Origin: Prunus persica
Taxonomy: Eukaryota; Streptophyta; Magnoliopsida; Rosales; Rosaceae
Length of the DNA: 64,000 nucleotides
NCBI RefSeq assembly: GCF_000346465.2
Contig: NC_034010.1
Span: 1,401,415-1,465,414, forward strand
Reading direction: 5' to 3'
Made by a program: the position numbers and the translations under genes. Within the stretch, counting starts at the first letter, position 1. The number at the start of each line of letters is the position of its first letter. Below are positions 21,882 to 31,979 of the stretch, one piece after another. The notes under the pieces were generated by a model. The model was not told the origin of the DNA and did not search any database. It worked only from the letters and a program-made list of their open reading frames with translations.

Positions 21882-22353
21882 AAGCCTACAGGGGGAGGGG
21901 GAGGGGGAGATGAAGTAGGCGAGAAGAAAAAGACTACCCTTTTTAAATTAAACTTCTTCAAAAGCACACAAGCTCAAACACAAAGAAGTTCATGGTTAAT
22001 GAATTAAAACTAGTAACAGCGGAATGTAAATTGCACAAAAGAATTGTTGACCCATAAAACCCAACAGGGTGAAAAACTGGGGGCACCAAGCCAGGAGAGA
22101 TCCAATCTACTTAATTAAGAGTTAAATGAAATTGCTTGTGATTGTTTGTGATTCAATTCTATAAAAAAGAAGTTAAGTCTAAAACAAAATTTAAAGTCAG
22201 ATTGCTTGTGATTGTGAAAACAAATGAAGCATAATGAAATTGGAATTTGAAGTGAGAGTGCTTGTGAACAAAATGAAATTGCAAACAAAGCAAGTAAACA
22301 AGTGGAATAAACAGTGGTTTTGAAGGTTAGTACACAGATTTGGAGACTAGGGC
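21882..22353. other. repeat-like flank, left half of an interrupted region
   Basis: It begins with a short GGGGGA tandem and continues as A-rich DNA with CTTGTGATTG repeated (about 22134-22150 and 22204-22216). No gene. The - strand gypsy element at 22354-31979 interrupts this DNA, which continues at 31980. Confidence 0.4.
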
Positions 22354-22608
22354 TGTAACAACCCGATCTTTAATTAATTTATTATTATTATTATTAATTT
22401 ATTCAAGAAAAAGATGAAAATACCCTCGAGATATTTTATTAGGTTCAAAGTTGACTTTTTTACCAGGAAGGAATTTGAAATTTTCCATTGTACCGTTGCA
22501 TAGATTGCGTCGAACCGAGTCTGTAGACATGTAGTAGGCTCGAATCCGAATTGTATCGGGGAAGATACAATAAAAAATTCCTTAGGGACAAAACCATAAT
22601 TTTTCGAA
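22354..22608 (+). repeat. inverted partial LTR (U3 head) replacing the 3' end of the gypsy element
   Basis: It starts TGTAACAACCCGATC and matches the first about 250 bp of the 5' LTR (TATTTTATTAGGTTCAAA, CAGGAAGGAATTTGAAA, GGGGAAGATACAATAAAAAA), but in + orientation. The match ends at about 22608, where - strand integrase sequence begins. Confidence 0.85.
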
Positions 22609-23475
22609 GTTTGAATCGTTCTCTTTGATTGTCCATCAGTCTGGAGGTGAAATGCAGTACTAAACCGCAATTGAGTTCCAAAAGCTTCATTTAACTTCAT
22701 CCAGAATCGGGATGTAAACCTAGGATCTCTATCTGAGACAAAGGATACTGGCACCTCATGCAGTCTCACAATCTCATCTATGAAAATTTTATACAGTTTA
22801 TTCAAAGTGTAGTTTGCTCTCACCAGTAGAAAATGGGAGGATTTGGTGAGTCGATCCACTATTACCCAAATTCCATCATGCATATTCAGTGTCCGATTAA
22901 GCTTGAACACAAAATCCATGGTGATGTGCTCCCACTTCCACTCATCGAAAGTGGTTGCAATAACCCCGATGGTTTCTGCCGCTTAGCTTTAACTTGCTGA
23001 CAAATTAAGCACTTAATGACATACTCTGCTATCTGCTTCTTCATGAAAGGCCACCAATAATGCTCCCTCAGAGTACGATACGTCTTTGTGCTGCCAGGAT
23101 GCATGGCAAAAGCCGAACAGTGAGCCTCCTCAAGCATTTCCCTCTTTAATGCTTCATCCTCAAGAACATACAATCTGGTACCCACCACTAAAGCTCTGTC
23201 ATTTCTCATTGAATAATCCATTTTGGCACCATTCTCAACCTCCAATCTCAGGGTACAAATCAAGGGATCCTGCAGCTAAGCTGCAATTATTCACTCTACC
23301 AACACGGATCTCACATAAAGAGTTACCAATAAGGCTCCCTGGTCATCCATACCAAGCCCAATTCTCAACTTTCTCAACTCAACCAACATAGGCAGATATC
23401 TCCCTCGGAGATGATCAACAGACCCAGATGACTTCCTGCTGAGAGGATCAGCTACCACATTAGCTCTTCCAAGAT
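22609..23475 (-). pseudogene. gypsy integrase (zinc-binding domain and catalytic core, truncated)
   Basis: Frames read GRANVVADPLSRKSSGS (end of RNase H), then the H2C2 domain HCSAFAMHPGSTKTYRTLRE ... CLICQQVKAKRQKPSG, then WVIVDRLTKSSHFL (first Asp), VSFVSDRDPRFTSRFW (second Asp), FSTAFHLQTDGQSKRTIQT. The catalytic Glu that follows in the family is lost because the sequence runs into the inverted LTR head. Frameshifts separate the blocks. The enzyme would insert cDNA into the genome; this copy cannot. Confidence 0.9.
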
Positions 23476-23752
23476 TGTAACACCCCGACTCCAAATCCCT
23501 TATTTAAGTTATTTAAATTATTTAAGAAAAATTACAAATTTACCCTTGAGATAGGGATATTTTGGTCATTTTCTTACGTGGAGAGAGTTTGGGGCAGTGA
23601 CTACTATTTTTGGATAGGTCGTACTGAGATGAGTTTATAGACACGTAGGGGGCTCGAATTAAAGTTGTAACGAGAGAGATATGGTCAAAAGAAACTCAGT
23701 GGCACAATCGTAATTATTTCTAAATGGGATTTTTATAAAAATCAGTTTTTTT

Positions 23753-23834
23753 TCTCTCTCTCTCTCTCTCTCTCTCCCTCTCGCGTCGGTCTCTCTCTCT
23801 CCCCGTCAGTCTCTCTCTCTCTCTCTCTCTCTCT
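23753..23834. repeat. interrupted (CT)n microsatellite in the LTR
   Basis: CT runs broken by CCCTCTCGCGTCGGT and CCCCGTCAGT, about 280 bp from the LTR start. Other LTRs of this group have CT or GA tracts at the same relative position. Confidence 0.9.
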
Positions 23835-24975
23835 CCTCGAATCTCCGGCCACTGGCAGCGGCTGCGGACGGGACTGGTGCCTAAAGGACCTGCTTGGCCT
23901 CGGCGTCACGACCCGGCCCTCCCCCGACATCGGCCGCCGCTCCAGCCACTGGAAAAAGGCGATTTTTGCCCGATTTTTGTTTGAACTTCGCCGGCTCCGA
24001 TCTCCCTCCTCCGGCCGCCATTTCTGGCGATCAAGGCATGGAAATTCATCTATTCTTCATGCTTTAGCTGCCTGTTGGGTAGGATTGGATCGATTTTTAG
24101 CGTAGGCAATTCGATTTTCGAATTGAAATTCGGCCAGTTTTGGGATCTCGATTCCGGCCACTTCCGGTCAGTTTTTGGCGTAGGTCCAAGAACAAAAGTG
24201 GCTCCAAATGGGGTGTTATACCTAGGGTAGGAGTTTGGAGCCATGGTTTTGAGATTTTCCGGCGATGCGTATCGCTTTGGGCACCCAATGCTACAGGCAT
24301 GTGTGGCGGCGCGTGGGCGAGAGTAGTGAAGTTTCACTGTGTGTCAATGAGATCCTTAGGTTGTCACGAGTGCGTAGGATTTTGCGGATCTCAATTCGGA
24401 CGTCGTTTGACTATCGAACGGATTTTCGCATATTGCTCGTTATCCGGGTTCGATAGGTTGGGACCGTTGGATGGTCTCAAATTTAATATATATTAATCTA
24501 GGTATTTCTAGGATCGTGTAGGAATTCACGGATTGTGAATCGGAGCTCCGGATGTTCCGATTAAATAATTTAAAGTTTATGTTTTATAATAACCGTCAGA
24601 TCGTGCGATCGTGAGCGATCCGAAAGCCCGATCTAGACCAAACTTGCAGGACGAGTTTCCTATACCTTGTAGAACCCATAGAAACTTTCGGATTGGAATT
24701 TGGAGGTCGTGGGCCTCATAGGCCAGTTTGACCAGGGTTAGGGTAGTTTGACCCTTGGTTGACTGTGAGTCTTCCGTAGTAGTCTCACCTTTCTGGGGGG
24801 ATTATCGGGTGCTAGACTGTTGTTGAGGTTTACACAATATTAGAATTAAATTATATATTTATATATGTTTATAAAGGTATAAAAAAGAGTTTAGAATGTC
24901 AGTTTGAAGTGCTATACGCACTACCTTAGGCACATCCCCGAATTTTGGTTACACTACACGTACCACCATGTGAAA

Positions 24976-25350
24976 GTTAGGTCCCACGTGGCGTAGGTTA
25001 TCCGGCTTGCGGACATGCCCCATACGTGACATTGGTAGTATCAGCGTATGGGGAGATTACATGATATGATGTTAAGGTCGCACGTGGCGTAGGTTATCCG
25101 GCGTGTCGACAGGCCCCATACGTGACGTTGGTTGTACCGGCGTATGGGGAGACATGTGATATGATGTTCAGGTCTCGCGTGGCGTAGGTTATCCAGCAAT
25201 GAGACAGGCTCCATACATGGCGTTGGTTGTACCGGCATATGGGGAGATATTGTGATAGTATGGTATGGTCGCACGTGGCGTAGGTTATCCAGCGTGTTGA
25301 CAGGCCCCATACGTGGCGTTGGTAGTACCGGCGTATGGGGAGATTATGTG
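24976..25350 (+). repeat. tandem array of two alternating hairpins in the LTR
   Basis: About four copies of a unit of about 85-100 bp. Each unit holds hairpin 1 (GTCNCACG, then GTGGCGTAGGTTATCC, then arms ending GAC) and hairpin 2 with arms CCCCATACG and CGTATGGGG around GTTGGTNGTACCGG. Hairpin 2 arms at 25018-25052, 25114-25148 and 25305-25340 pair perfectly over nine bases; the unit near 25209 has two mismatches. Confidence 0.85.
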
Positions 25351-25956
25351 AAATGCAGAGAAATGAAATAAGTTAATGCCTATGTGTGGAATTGGGTTTT
25401 AAAGGAAGAACAACGTGTGGCTTGATCCCTCAGGGAGGGTACGTAGGTAGCCTAAGGTTATTAGGTGTAGCCACAGACTAAATGTTAGTCATATTGTCAT
25501 ATGGAGATTGGCTCGGACCTTGTTGTTGGTCCTGAAATTGAGGTGAAAATGTGATTGTGTTAGAAGGCTAAAACCTCGTATGTTGAATTGAAAAAGTTAG
25601 ATGATGTGTGTTGAAATTTAGTAGTCATAATTTATATTTGAATTTATCGTTTGCCCTGTCTAAGGCATGGTTTGACTTGCTAGCATGCTTGGTAGTTGAG
25701 AATTATTTGAAGGCCGAAGGCCGTTTATGTGAATTGCATGAAATTATATTGTGCATGCTGCCAGTTGTGGATATATAGTGCGTTTTTATGCAGGTTGAAA
25801 TTTTGGGAAATGTCCAATTTACAGGGGAGACTCTACCGAAATTTTGGCAGAAAGTCTCGGTCTTTAGTAAGTGGACCCGACATTGGCGTGATGTCGGGAA
25901 TTTTCACAAGATTCGCCTCGGGTTCTAGGAAATTCGGGGCGGGTCCTTACAAAGAT

Positions 25957-26430
25957 GATGCTCAATAGTATAGTTATAATCTTTAATCAACTCTAACCAT
26001 CTCCTTTGCCTCAAATTCAGTTCCTTCTGGGTGAATAGATACTTCAAGCTTTTATGATTCGTGAAAATCTGACATGTTTCCCCTGTAGAGATAGTGCTGC
26101 CAAATCTTTAGGGCAAACACCACAGCAGCAAGTTCCAAATCATGAGTAGGATAATTCAACTCATGCTTCTTGAGTTGCCTACAAGCATAAGCGATTACCC
26201 TACCGTGCTGCATCAGCACACAACCTAATCCTTGTCAGGATGCATCACTGTAGATAACAAAGTTCCCACTATCATCCGGATGTGCCAACACCGGAGTGGT
26301 GGTCAACTTGGTCTTGAGTTCATTGAAGCTCTCCTCACACTCATCTGACCATTCAAACTTAACTCCCTTTCTTGTCAAACGTGTGAGAGGCACCGCTAAG
26401 GTAGAGAAACCCTCCACGAAGCGACGGTAG
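25957..26430 (-). pseudogene. gypsy RNase H
   Basis: The - strand reads PLTRLTRKGVKFEWSDECEE, FVIYSDAS, then a stop, then [40 protein letters not shown] and IWQHYLYRG, the order seen in Ty3/gypsy RNase H (it removes RNA from the RNA-DNA hybrid). Downstream is frameshifted and is cut by the solo LTR at the TIEH/HPGRANVV position. Confidence 0.85.
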
Positions 26431-26432
26431 TA

Positions 26433-26874
26433 CCCGGCTAACCCAAGAAAACTTTGTACCTCAATGACACTAGTTGGTCGTTACCAATTCGCTACTGCCT
26501 CCACTTTCTGGGGATCCACATAAATACCTTCTGCAGAAATCACATGTCCCAAGAAATTCACTCTATCCAACCAAAACTGACACTTACTAAACTTGGCATA
26601 CAACTGCCTCCTCCTTAAAGTCTACAGCACGATTTCCAACTGCTTCATATATGCCCGGCTAACCTAAGAAAACGCCGTACCTCAATGACACTAGTTGGTC
26701 GTGACCAATTCACTACTGCCTCCACTTTCTAGGGATCCATGTAAATACCCTTTGTAGAAATCACATATCCCAAGAAATTCACTCTATCCAACCAAAACTG
26801 ACACTTACTAAACTTGGCATACAGCTGCCTCCTCTTTAAAGTCTACACCACGATTTCCAACTGCTTCATATGTG
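26433..26874 (-). repeat. 221-bp tandem duplication inside gypsy reverse transcriptase
   Basis: CCCGGCTAACCYAAGAAAAC occurs at 26433 and 26654, and the 220 bp after each are near-identical (ATGACACTAGTTGGTCGT, CTATCCAACCAAAACTGACA). The period is 221 and not a multiple of three, so the duplication breaks the frame. Confidence 0.9.
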
Positions 26875-27500
26875 CCTTTTGACTTTAGGAATACACCAGG
26901 ATGTCGTTTATGAACACAATCACAGAGCAATCCGAGTAACGTCAAAACACTCCGTTGATGAGATCCATAAACGCAGTTGGCGAATTAGTCTTCCCAAAAG
27001 GCATCACCAAAAATTCATAATGCCCATATCTTGTCAAAAAAAGCAGTCTTAGGAACATCTTCTTCAAGAATCCGTAACTAATGGTACCCTAACCTCAAAT
27101 CAATCTTAGAAAATACCTTGGCACCCTTCAGTTGATCAAACAAGTCATCAATACGAGCCAATGGATACTTATTCCATACAGTGACCTTGTTCAGCTGCCT
27201 ATAGTCAATACACAGTCTCATGGTACCATCCTTTTTTTTCACAAACAAAACAAGTGCGCGCCAAGGGAACAACTGGGTCGGATGAAACACTTTTCCACTA
27301 GTTCCTGTAGCTGTGTCTTCAATTCCCTCAGTTTAGCTGGTGCCATTCTATACGGTGCTTGAGAGATAGGGTTCGTTCCTGGAATGAGCTCAATAGTGAA
27401 CTCGATCTCCTGATGAGGAGGTAATCCAGGAAGATCCTCAGGAAACACATCCGAAAATTCCCGTACTTCTGGAATATCCTCCAACCACAATCCATTATCC
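26433..27500 (-). pseudogene. gypsy reverse transcriptase
   Basis: Blocks on the - strand: [80 protein letters not shown], then VIVFINDILVYS where the family has FIDDILVYS. The first catalytic Asp of that pair is Asn here. Frameshifts at about 27240 and 27080, a stop after LVYS, and the 221-bp duplication make it non-functional. Confidence 0.9.
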
Positions 27501-28310
27501 TAGGTGTCAATCACATGAGCCAAGTACCCTGAACACCCATTCTTGAGCAGTTGTCTTGCCGTCATGGCTGAAATGAGGCAAGATGGAAGAACTTTACGCT
27601 CACCACAAAAAGTCACCTTAGGTCGTCCTGGACTATAGAGCATGACCTCCTTCCAGAAACAATCTACTGAAGCACGGTGCTTCGCTAACCAGTCCATACT
27701 CAGAATGACATCCCAATATGCCATATCCAGGGGAATCAGATCCGCCTCCAGAATTATGTCCCTCCCAAAACCATACTACCCATGTATTCTATACCAATTG
27801 TAAAAACATCTCCCATGGGTATGGAAATAGCGAGCTTTTCACGCAGAGCTGTGAGTCTCACATCTGCATTGTGGGCAAAACTATGTGCAACAAACGAGTG
27901 TGTAGCCCCGTGGTCAATTAAAACTCTAATAGGAATCCCAAAAACTAGCAAAATACCTATAATCACATTTGGTGACGCCTGTGCCTCCTGCTAAGACCTG
28001 TTATACACTCTGCCTGTAGCCCTGGAACGTCCACCACATCCGCTTGATTGACTGCCACCTCTGCTAGCCATGCTAGTCTGGGCCCCATTACTGGACGAGG
28101 CCTCGACAAACTGCAGTATACTCCGTACTCCATTTTGTGCACCAGTCCCCTGGGTTGGCCCAGAGGTAGAATCCCTACTCTGCAGCAATATCGGGCATTC
28201 CCTCTGAAAATGCCCTGTCTGACCACACTGATAGCACCCAGTAGTGCCCTGCTGATAGGGACTAGTAGCACACAGGGAGCGATGTTTCCCACTGAAAATT
28301 GGCTGCAACT
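27500..28310 (-). pseudogene. gypsy zinc knuckle and aspartic protease
   Basis: GCYQCGQTGHFQRECP (about 28238-28191) is a CX2CX4HX4C knuckle for RNA binding. After a frame change comes GIPIRVLIDHGATHSFVAHS (about 27930), the retropepsin start, with IDHGATHSF where the active-site triad is usually D-S/T-G or D-P-G. Then comes MAYWDVILSMDWLAKHRA (canonical DVILGMDWL). Several stops separate the blocks. Confidence 0.85.
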
Positions 28311-28461
28311 GTCTACCAGAACCTCTGGTTGAACTACCTCCTAAACGGGGTCCAGAACTCCCACTATGGTTGGACCCTCTACTGGAGCTGACCCCAGCTC
28401 GAAAACCTCTATGGCTATGGCCATTGGATGATCCGAAGCTGAAACTACCCTTTTTGGATGA

Positions 28462-29297
28462 TTACTGGCTGGGACCACCCATGTCATATGTCCATCTACG
28501 AAAATCACTGCGTCCCCGGACCATCATCTGACTACTCTTGATCAGTGAGGTAGACATCACCGAATCTCTGAAGTTAACTAATTGTTGTCCAATCACAATG
28601 TCCCGGATGTATGCCTTGAGTCCTCTAGTGAACAACTGACACTTTTTCCTCTCATCCAACACAAGCAGAGCACAGTACTTGGACAACTCATTAAATTTCT
28701 TCTCATATTCCAACATTGTCATGCTACCCCGTTTGAGCTGAAGGAATTCCTCCATCTTCATATTCTGGTAAGCCAGTGGGTAGAACTGCTCATCAAAAGC
28801 AATCCAAAATTCTTGCCAGGAGATAGCTGACGTTTCCTGATACCGCCTTCTAATTGATTCCCACCAGTGTCTATTATTTCTGGACAAAAAGAAAGTGGCC
28901 AGCACCACTCTGCGCCCCAGAGGAACATCCATCACATCCATGATTCTCTCTATCTTTTCTATCCATTCCTCGGCCATAGCGGGGTCACCATCACCATCAA
29001 ATTCTATTACCCCGATTCTTCTGGCTTGATCAGCATAGTTTAGGGATGGATCTCGGGATTGCCTAGTCCTAGATACTGCCTGAGTCAAGAACTCCAATGT
29101 ATGCTGGAATTTGGATCAACCAGGATAGTAGGCATCCCCGGTACAGCTCCTGCCGGACGTTCTACGTACAATTGCTCAACTTGTTCCGGTACCGGTCCCG
29201 AAATTGGAGGATTCTCTGGCTCAGGAGAAAGAGCTCGTCCTAGAAGTCGGGACGATCGTCGGATTTCTATATGAGTACCACCACGTTTAGGGCCCAT
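28462..29297 (-). pseudogene. gypsy gag (capsid region)
   Basis: The start frame MGPKRGGTHIEIRRSSRLLG (29297-29085) shifts into a 211-residue frame (29097-28462) with ADQARRIGVIEFDGDGDPAM, AEEWIEKIERIMDVMDVP, WWESIRRRYQ, SWQEFWIAFDEQFYP and MTMLEYEKKFNELSKYC. This is the retrotransposon gag capsid order. It would form the virus-like particle. One frameshift near 29090 and a stop at 28462 before the knuckle disable it. Confidence 0.9.
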
Positions 29298-29376
29298 GGT
29301 TCTGTCACAAGAAACAGGAATTTATCAAAACAGGAATGCAGACAAGGTGTGAAGTCTACAGGAATTTAAACCTAAT

Positions 29377-29391
29377 GCTCTGATACCAAGT
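29377..29391 (-). other. gypsy primer-binding site
   Basis: The - strand reads ACTTGGTATCAGAGC immediately after the LTR end; a perfect initiator tRNA-Met complement (TGGTATCAGAGC). Confidence 0.9.
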
Positions 29392-31664
29392 TGACAGGAC
29401 CCGACCCAAATTCCACTTTGGAATCCGAGCCAAACCCTATGCGTGTCTGACACCTGGCGGGTGCTGGGCACAAATGACTAAAATGCCCTTCTAGTTAAAA
29501 ATCAACTTTATTACAAGTTTGACTTCTGCCAAAAATTCGGCAAAGTCTCCCCTGTAATTTGATCATTTCCCAAAATTTTCACCTGTTAAACAAGCATATA
29601 TATATATATATAGCAAGTCAACATCAAAACGAAATGGCCTCAGGCCCAAAGTAATCCTAGGTCAATATTAGAGCAACTGTACAAAATTTACAACAGAACA
29701 ACTTGATTTCAAAAGAAATCCTACATAAAAGAGAGAGAGAGAGAGAGAAAGAGTGGGGGCACAAAACATTCAAAAATGTGAGTGCACAAAAATAAAGTTT
29801 TAGAAAATAGAATAAGAACATACTAACCTCTTCGTAAAAACATTTAGAAAACTTAAACACATGCATACTATATTCTTACAGAAAATCAAGCATGTGTATT
29901 TATATATTTATAAGCATTCAATCATCGAACATTTGAAAACCTGAAAAAGAAATAATTGCCTACCACCTAGGGTGTACCCATTTTAATCCGTCAATTCCTT
30001 AATTTCCATCAATTCCTCGTGTCACCGAAGCGACATGTCCTCACAGGCCTCGGGAAACACAAAGTCACCAGAGCCGCAATCCTAGCTGGATTCAGGAGAC
30101 ATTTGGTCAACCTGATCCGCATTCCTTGCTCCCAAGGTCTGGATATCCCTAAGACTTGTGAGGCAAAAGTCAAGCATGCTGACATATCCGAAGGCAACAT
30201 TATATTTTCCGAGGCAACAGTGATTCCGAGGCAATAATTATAAACCGAAGGCAACATTGGGTACCTATGGTGGTTTTTAAAATAAATAAAGTTTCTGGAA
30301 AAGGTTAGAATTTATAAAACTATCTCTTAATTATCCTGAAATCCTGCTACCATTCAATCCAACAATTAACTCAATTTTTACTTTCCATAACCTTTAAGCA
30401 TTCCAACTTGGCAGCATAAGGATAATAAAAACATTCAAATCTAGCAAATCATGCCATAGTCAATAAAAATTATGAAAGATCAAATAATGGAATTCGATTG
30501 TACAAAATTATTTATAAAACAAAAGTCCACTCACTGGGCGTCCGAGCTAGCTGGACCTTTTGAATGTCCCTCATGCGGGTCAATCTGAGCCCATGTGCCT
30601 GATTAAACCATCATGAATATTTAATTAATAAAATAGCTAACAATAAATATTTAATCAAAAACCTTGACCCCTGGCTTCTAAAAGTGCATGCACTAGTTTA
30701 AGGTCATTTCTATGCCCATATAAGTTATTCTCATGTTTACGATGGTCTAAAAGAGACCCGAGACTCAAAAAACGATAGTCCCCAAAAATTCAACCCGGGA
30801 CCTCGTGGGGTCCAAGACCTAGAAACTCCGATATGAGGGTTCCTAGAGGTTCTATTATGTCTAGGACACATGTCCCGAAAGTATGGTCTCGATCGGACGG
30901 TCGGATTGCTCACGATCACTAGGGTTCGCGATTTCGGAATATCCGGATCTCCAATTCATGATTCGTCAAATCCTATACGATCCTGGAATTATCTAGCTCA
31001 AACGTAATGAACTTAGAAATGGTACAATAGGAGAGATCCGTTCGGGGTTCAAAATTTAACCCAATTGGAATCCGAAAGTACCTACGCGCTCGTGATGACT
31101 AGGAGATCATTTTAGGACACAATGCACCTCTGCTACAGTGCCCACGCGCTGGCAGCTAGTGGGTGCCTAAAGTGATAATGCTTTGCCGGAAAGCTCATAA
31201 TTACGGCTCATGATTCCTACCCTAGGTGTAAAATATCATTTGGAGTCACTTTTGTTCTTGGTCATACGTCGAAAAATGGCCGGAAGTGACCAGAATCGCG
31301 ATCCCAAAATTGGGCGAAATTCATTCGAAAATCGAACTATCTACACTCAAAATTGATCAAATCCTACCCAACCATCAGCAAGGACATCAAAAATAGGTGA
31401 GAAAGCATACCTCACTCACCAGAATTGGTGGCAGGATGACGGAGAACGACGGCAGTAAAGTTTCATTCAAAACTAGGTGGTTTCGAGCTATTTCTGGCCA
31501 AAATTGGGCGGTTCCAAGACGGAGATCGTTTTTGAAGGGAAGGGGATGTGATGGCAGTCCAAATGGTACCGGCCTCGAGGGCTAGGGTGGCTGGTGGCGG
31601 AGGCTAGGGTGGAGGGAAGGGATCGGCTAGAGCAAAATGTCAGGGAGGGGGGTTTCAGTGACGG

Positions 31665-31716
<52 letters not shown>

Positions 31717-31979
31717 AGTTAGTTTTTTAAAAAAAATTATGACTTTGGAAAATTACGATTTTGCCCCTGAGGCATTTTTTATTGTATCTTCCCCGATAGA
31801 ACTCGAATTCGAGCCGCTACGTGTCTACGGACTCCGTTCGACGCGATCTACTCAACGGTACAATTGAAATTTTCAAATTCCTTCCTGATTTTGAACCTAA
31901 TAAAATATCTCAAGGGTATTTTGGTCTTTTTCTTGAATAAATTAATAATAAAAAATTAATTAAGGATCGGGTTGTTACA
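29392..31979 (-). repeat. gypsy 5' LTR, 2588 bp
   Basis: On the - strand it starts TGTAACAACCCGATCC and ends GGGTCCTGTCA. A (GA)n tract lies at 31667-31712 (+ strand), at the same distance from the start as in the solo LTRs. Around 30150-30260 there is a short CCGAAGGCAACA repeat, but the hairpin array and the conserved block of the other LTRs are absent, so it is a diverged subfamily. Confidence 0.85.

Larger units (their letters stand above)
23476..25951 (+). mobile_element. solo gypsy LTR inserted in pol, target duplication AAGAT
   Basis: 2476 bp from TGTAACACCCCGACTCC to GGCGGGTCCTTACA, flanked by AAGAT at 23471-23475 and 25952-25956. Removing it and one AAGAT restores the - strand frame from TIEH to HLGRANVVADPLSRK. 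Inside are a (CT)n tract at about 23753-23834, a hairpin array at 24976-25350, a conserved block at about 25405-25485 and a GAAGGCCG region before the 3' end. There is no internal domain, so it formed by LTR-LTR recombination after insertion. Confidence 0.9.
22354..31979 (-). mobile_element. Ty3/gypsy element with inverted LTR heads at both ends
   Basis: Read on the - strand: 5' LTR (31979-29392), primer site, gag, zinc knuckle, protease, reverse transcriptase, RNase H, integrase, then an abrupt join at about 22608 to about 255 bp of LTR head in the opposite orientation. Both outer ends are therefore TGTAACAACCCGATC pointing inward. The flanks AGGGC (22349-22353) and AGGAC (31980-31984) look like a 5-bp target duplication with one change, so the odd structure probably integrated as one piece. 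A 2.48-kb solo LTR of the opposite strand interrupts pol. Confidence 0.85.

Noticed and set aside
24976..25350. Regularly spaced palindromic repeats, CRISPR-like at first sight
   Set aside because: They lie inside a plant gypsy LTR, the spacers are themselves repeated, units are not uniform and there are no cas genes. The DNA is clearly eukaryotic.
27718..28332. + strand frames of 67-94 residues
   Set aside because: They are antisense to the gypsy protease and zinc-knuckle region, whose motifs are on the - strand.
22354..31979. DNA transposon with long terminal inverted repeats
   Set aside because: The terminal inverted sequences are LTR heads with TG ends, and the interior is a Ty3/gypsy polyprotein with tRNA primer site; the duplication is 5 bp as for LTR elements.
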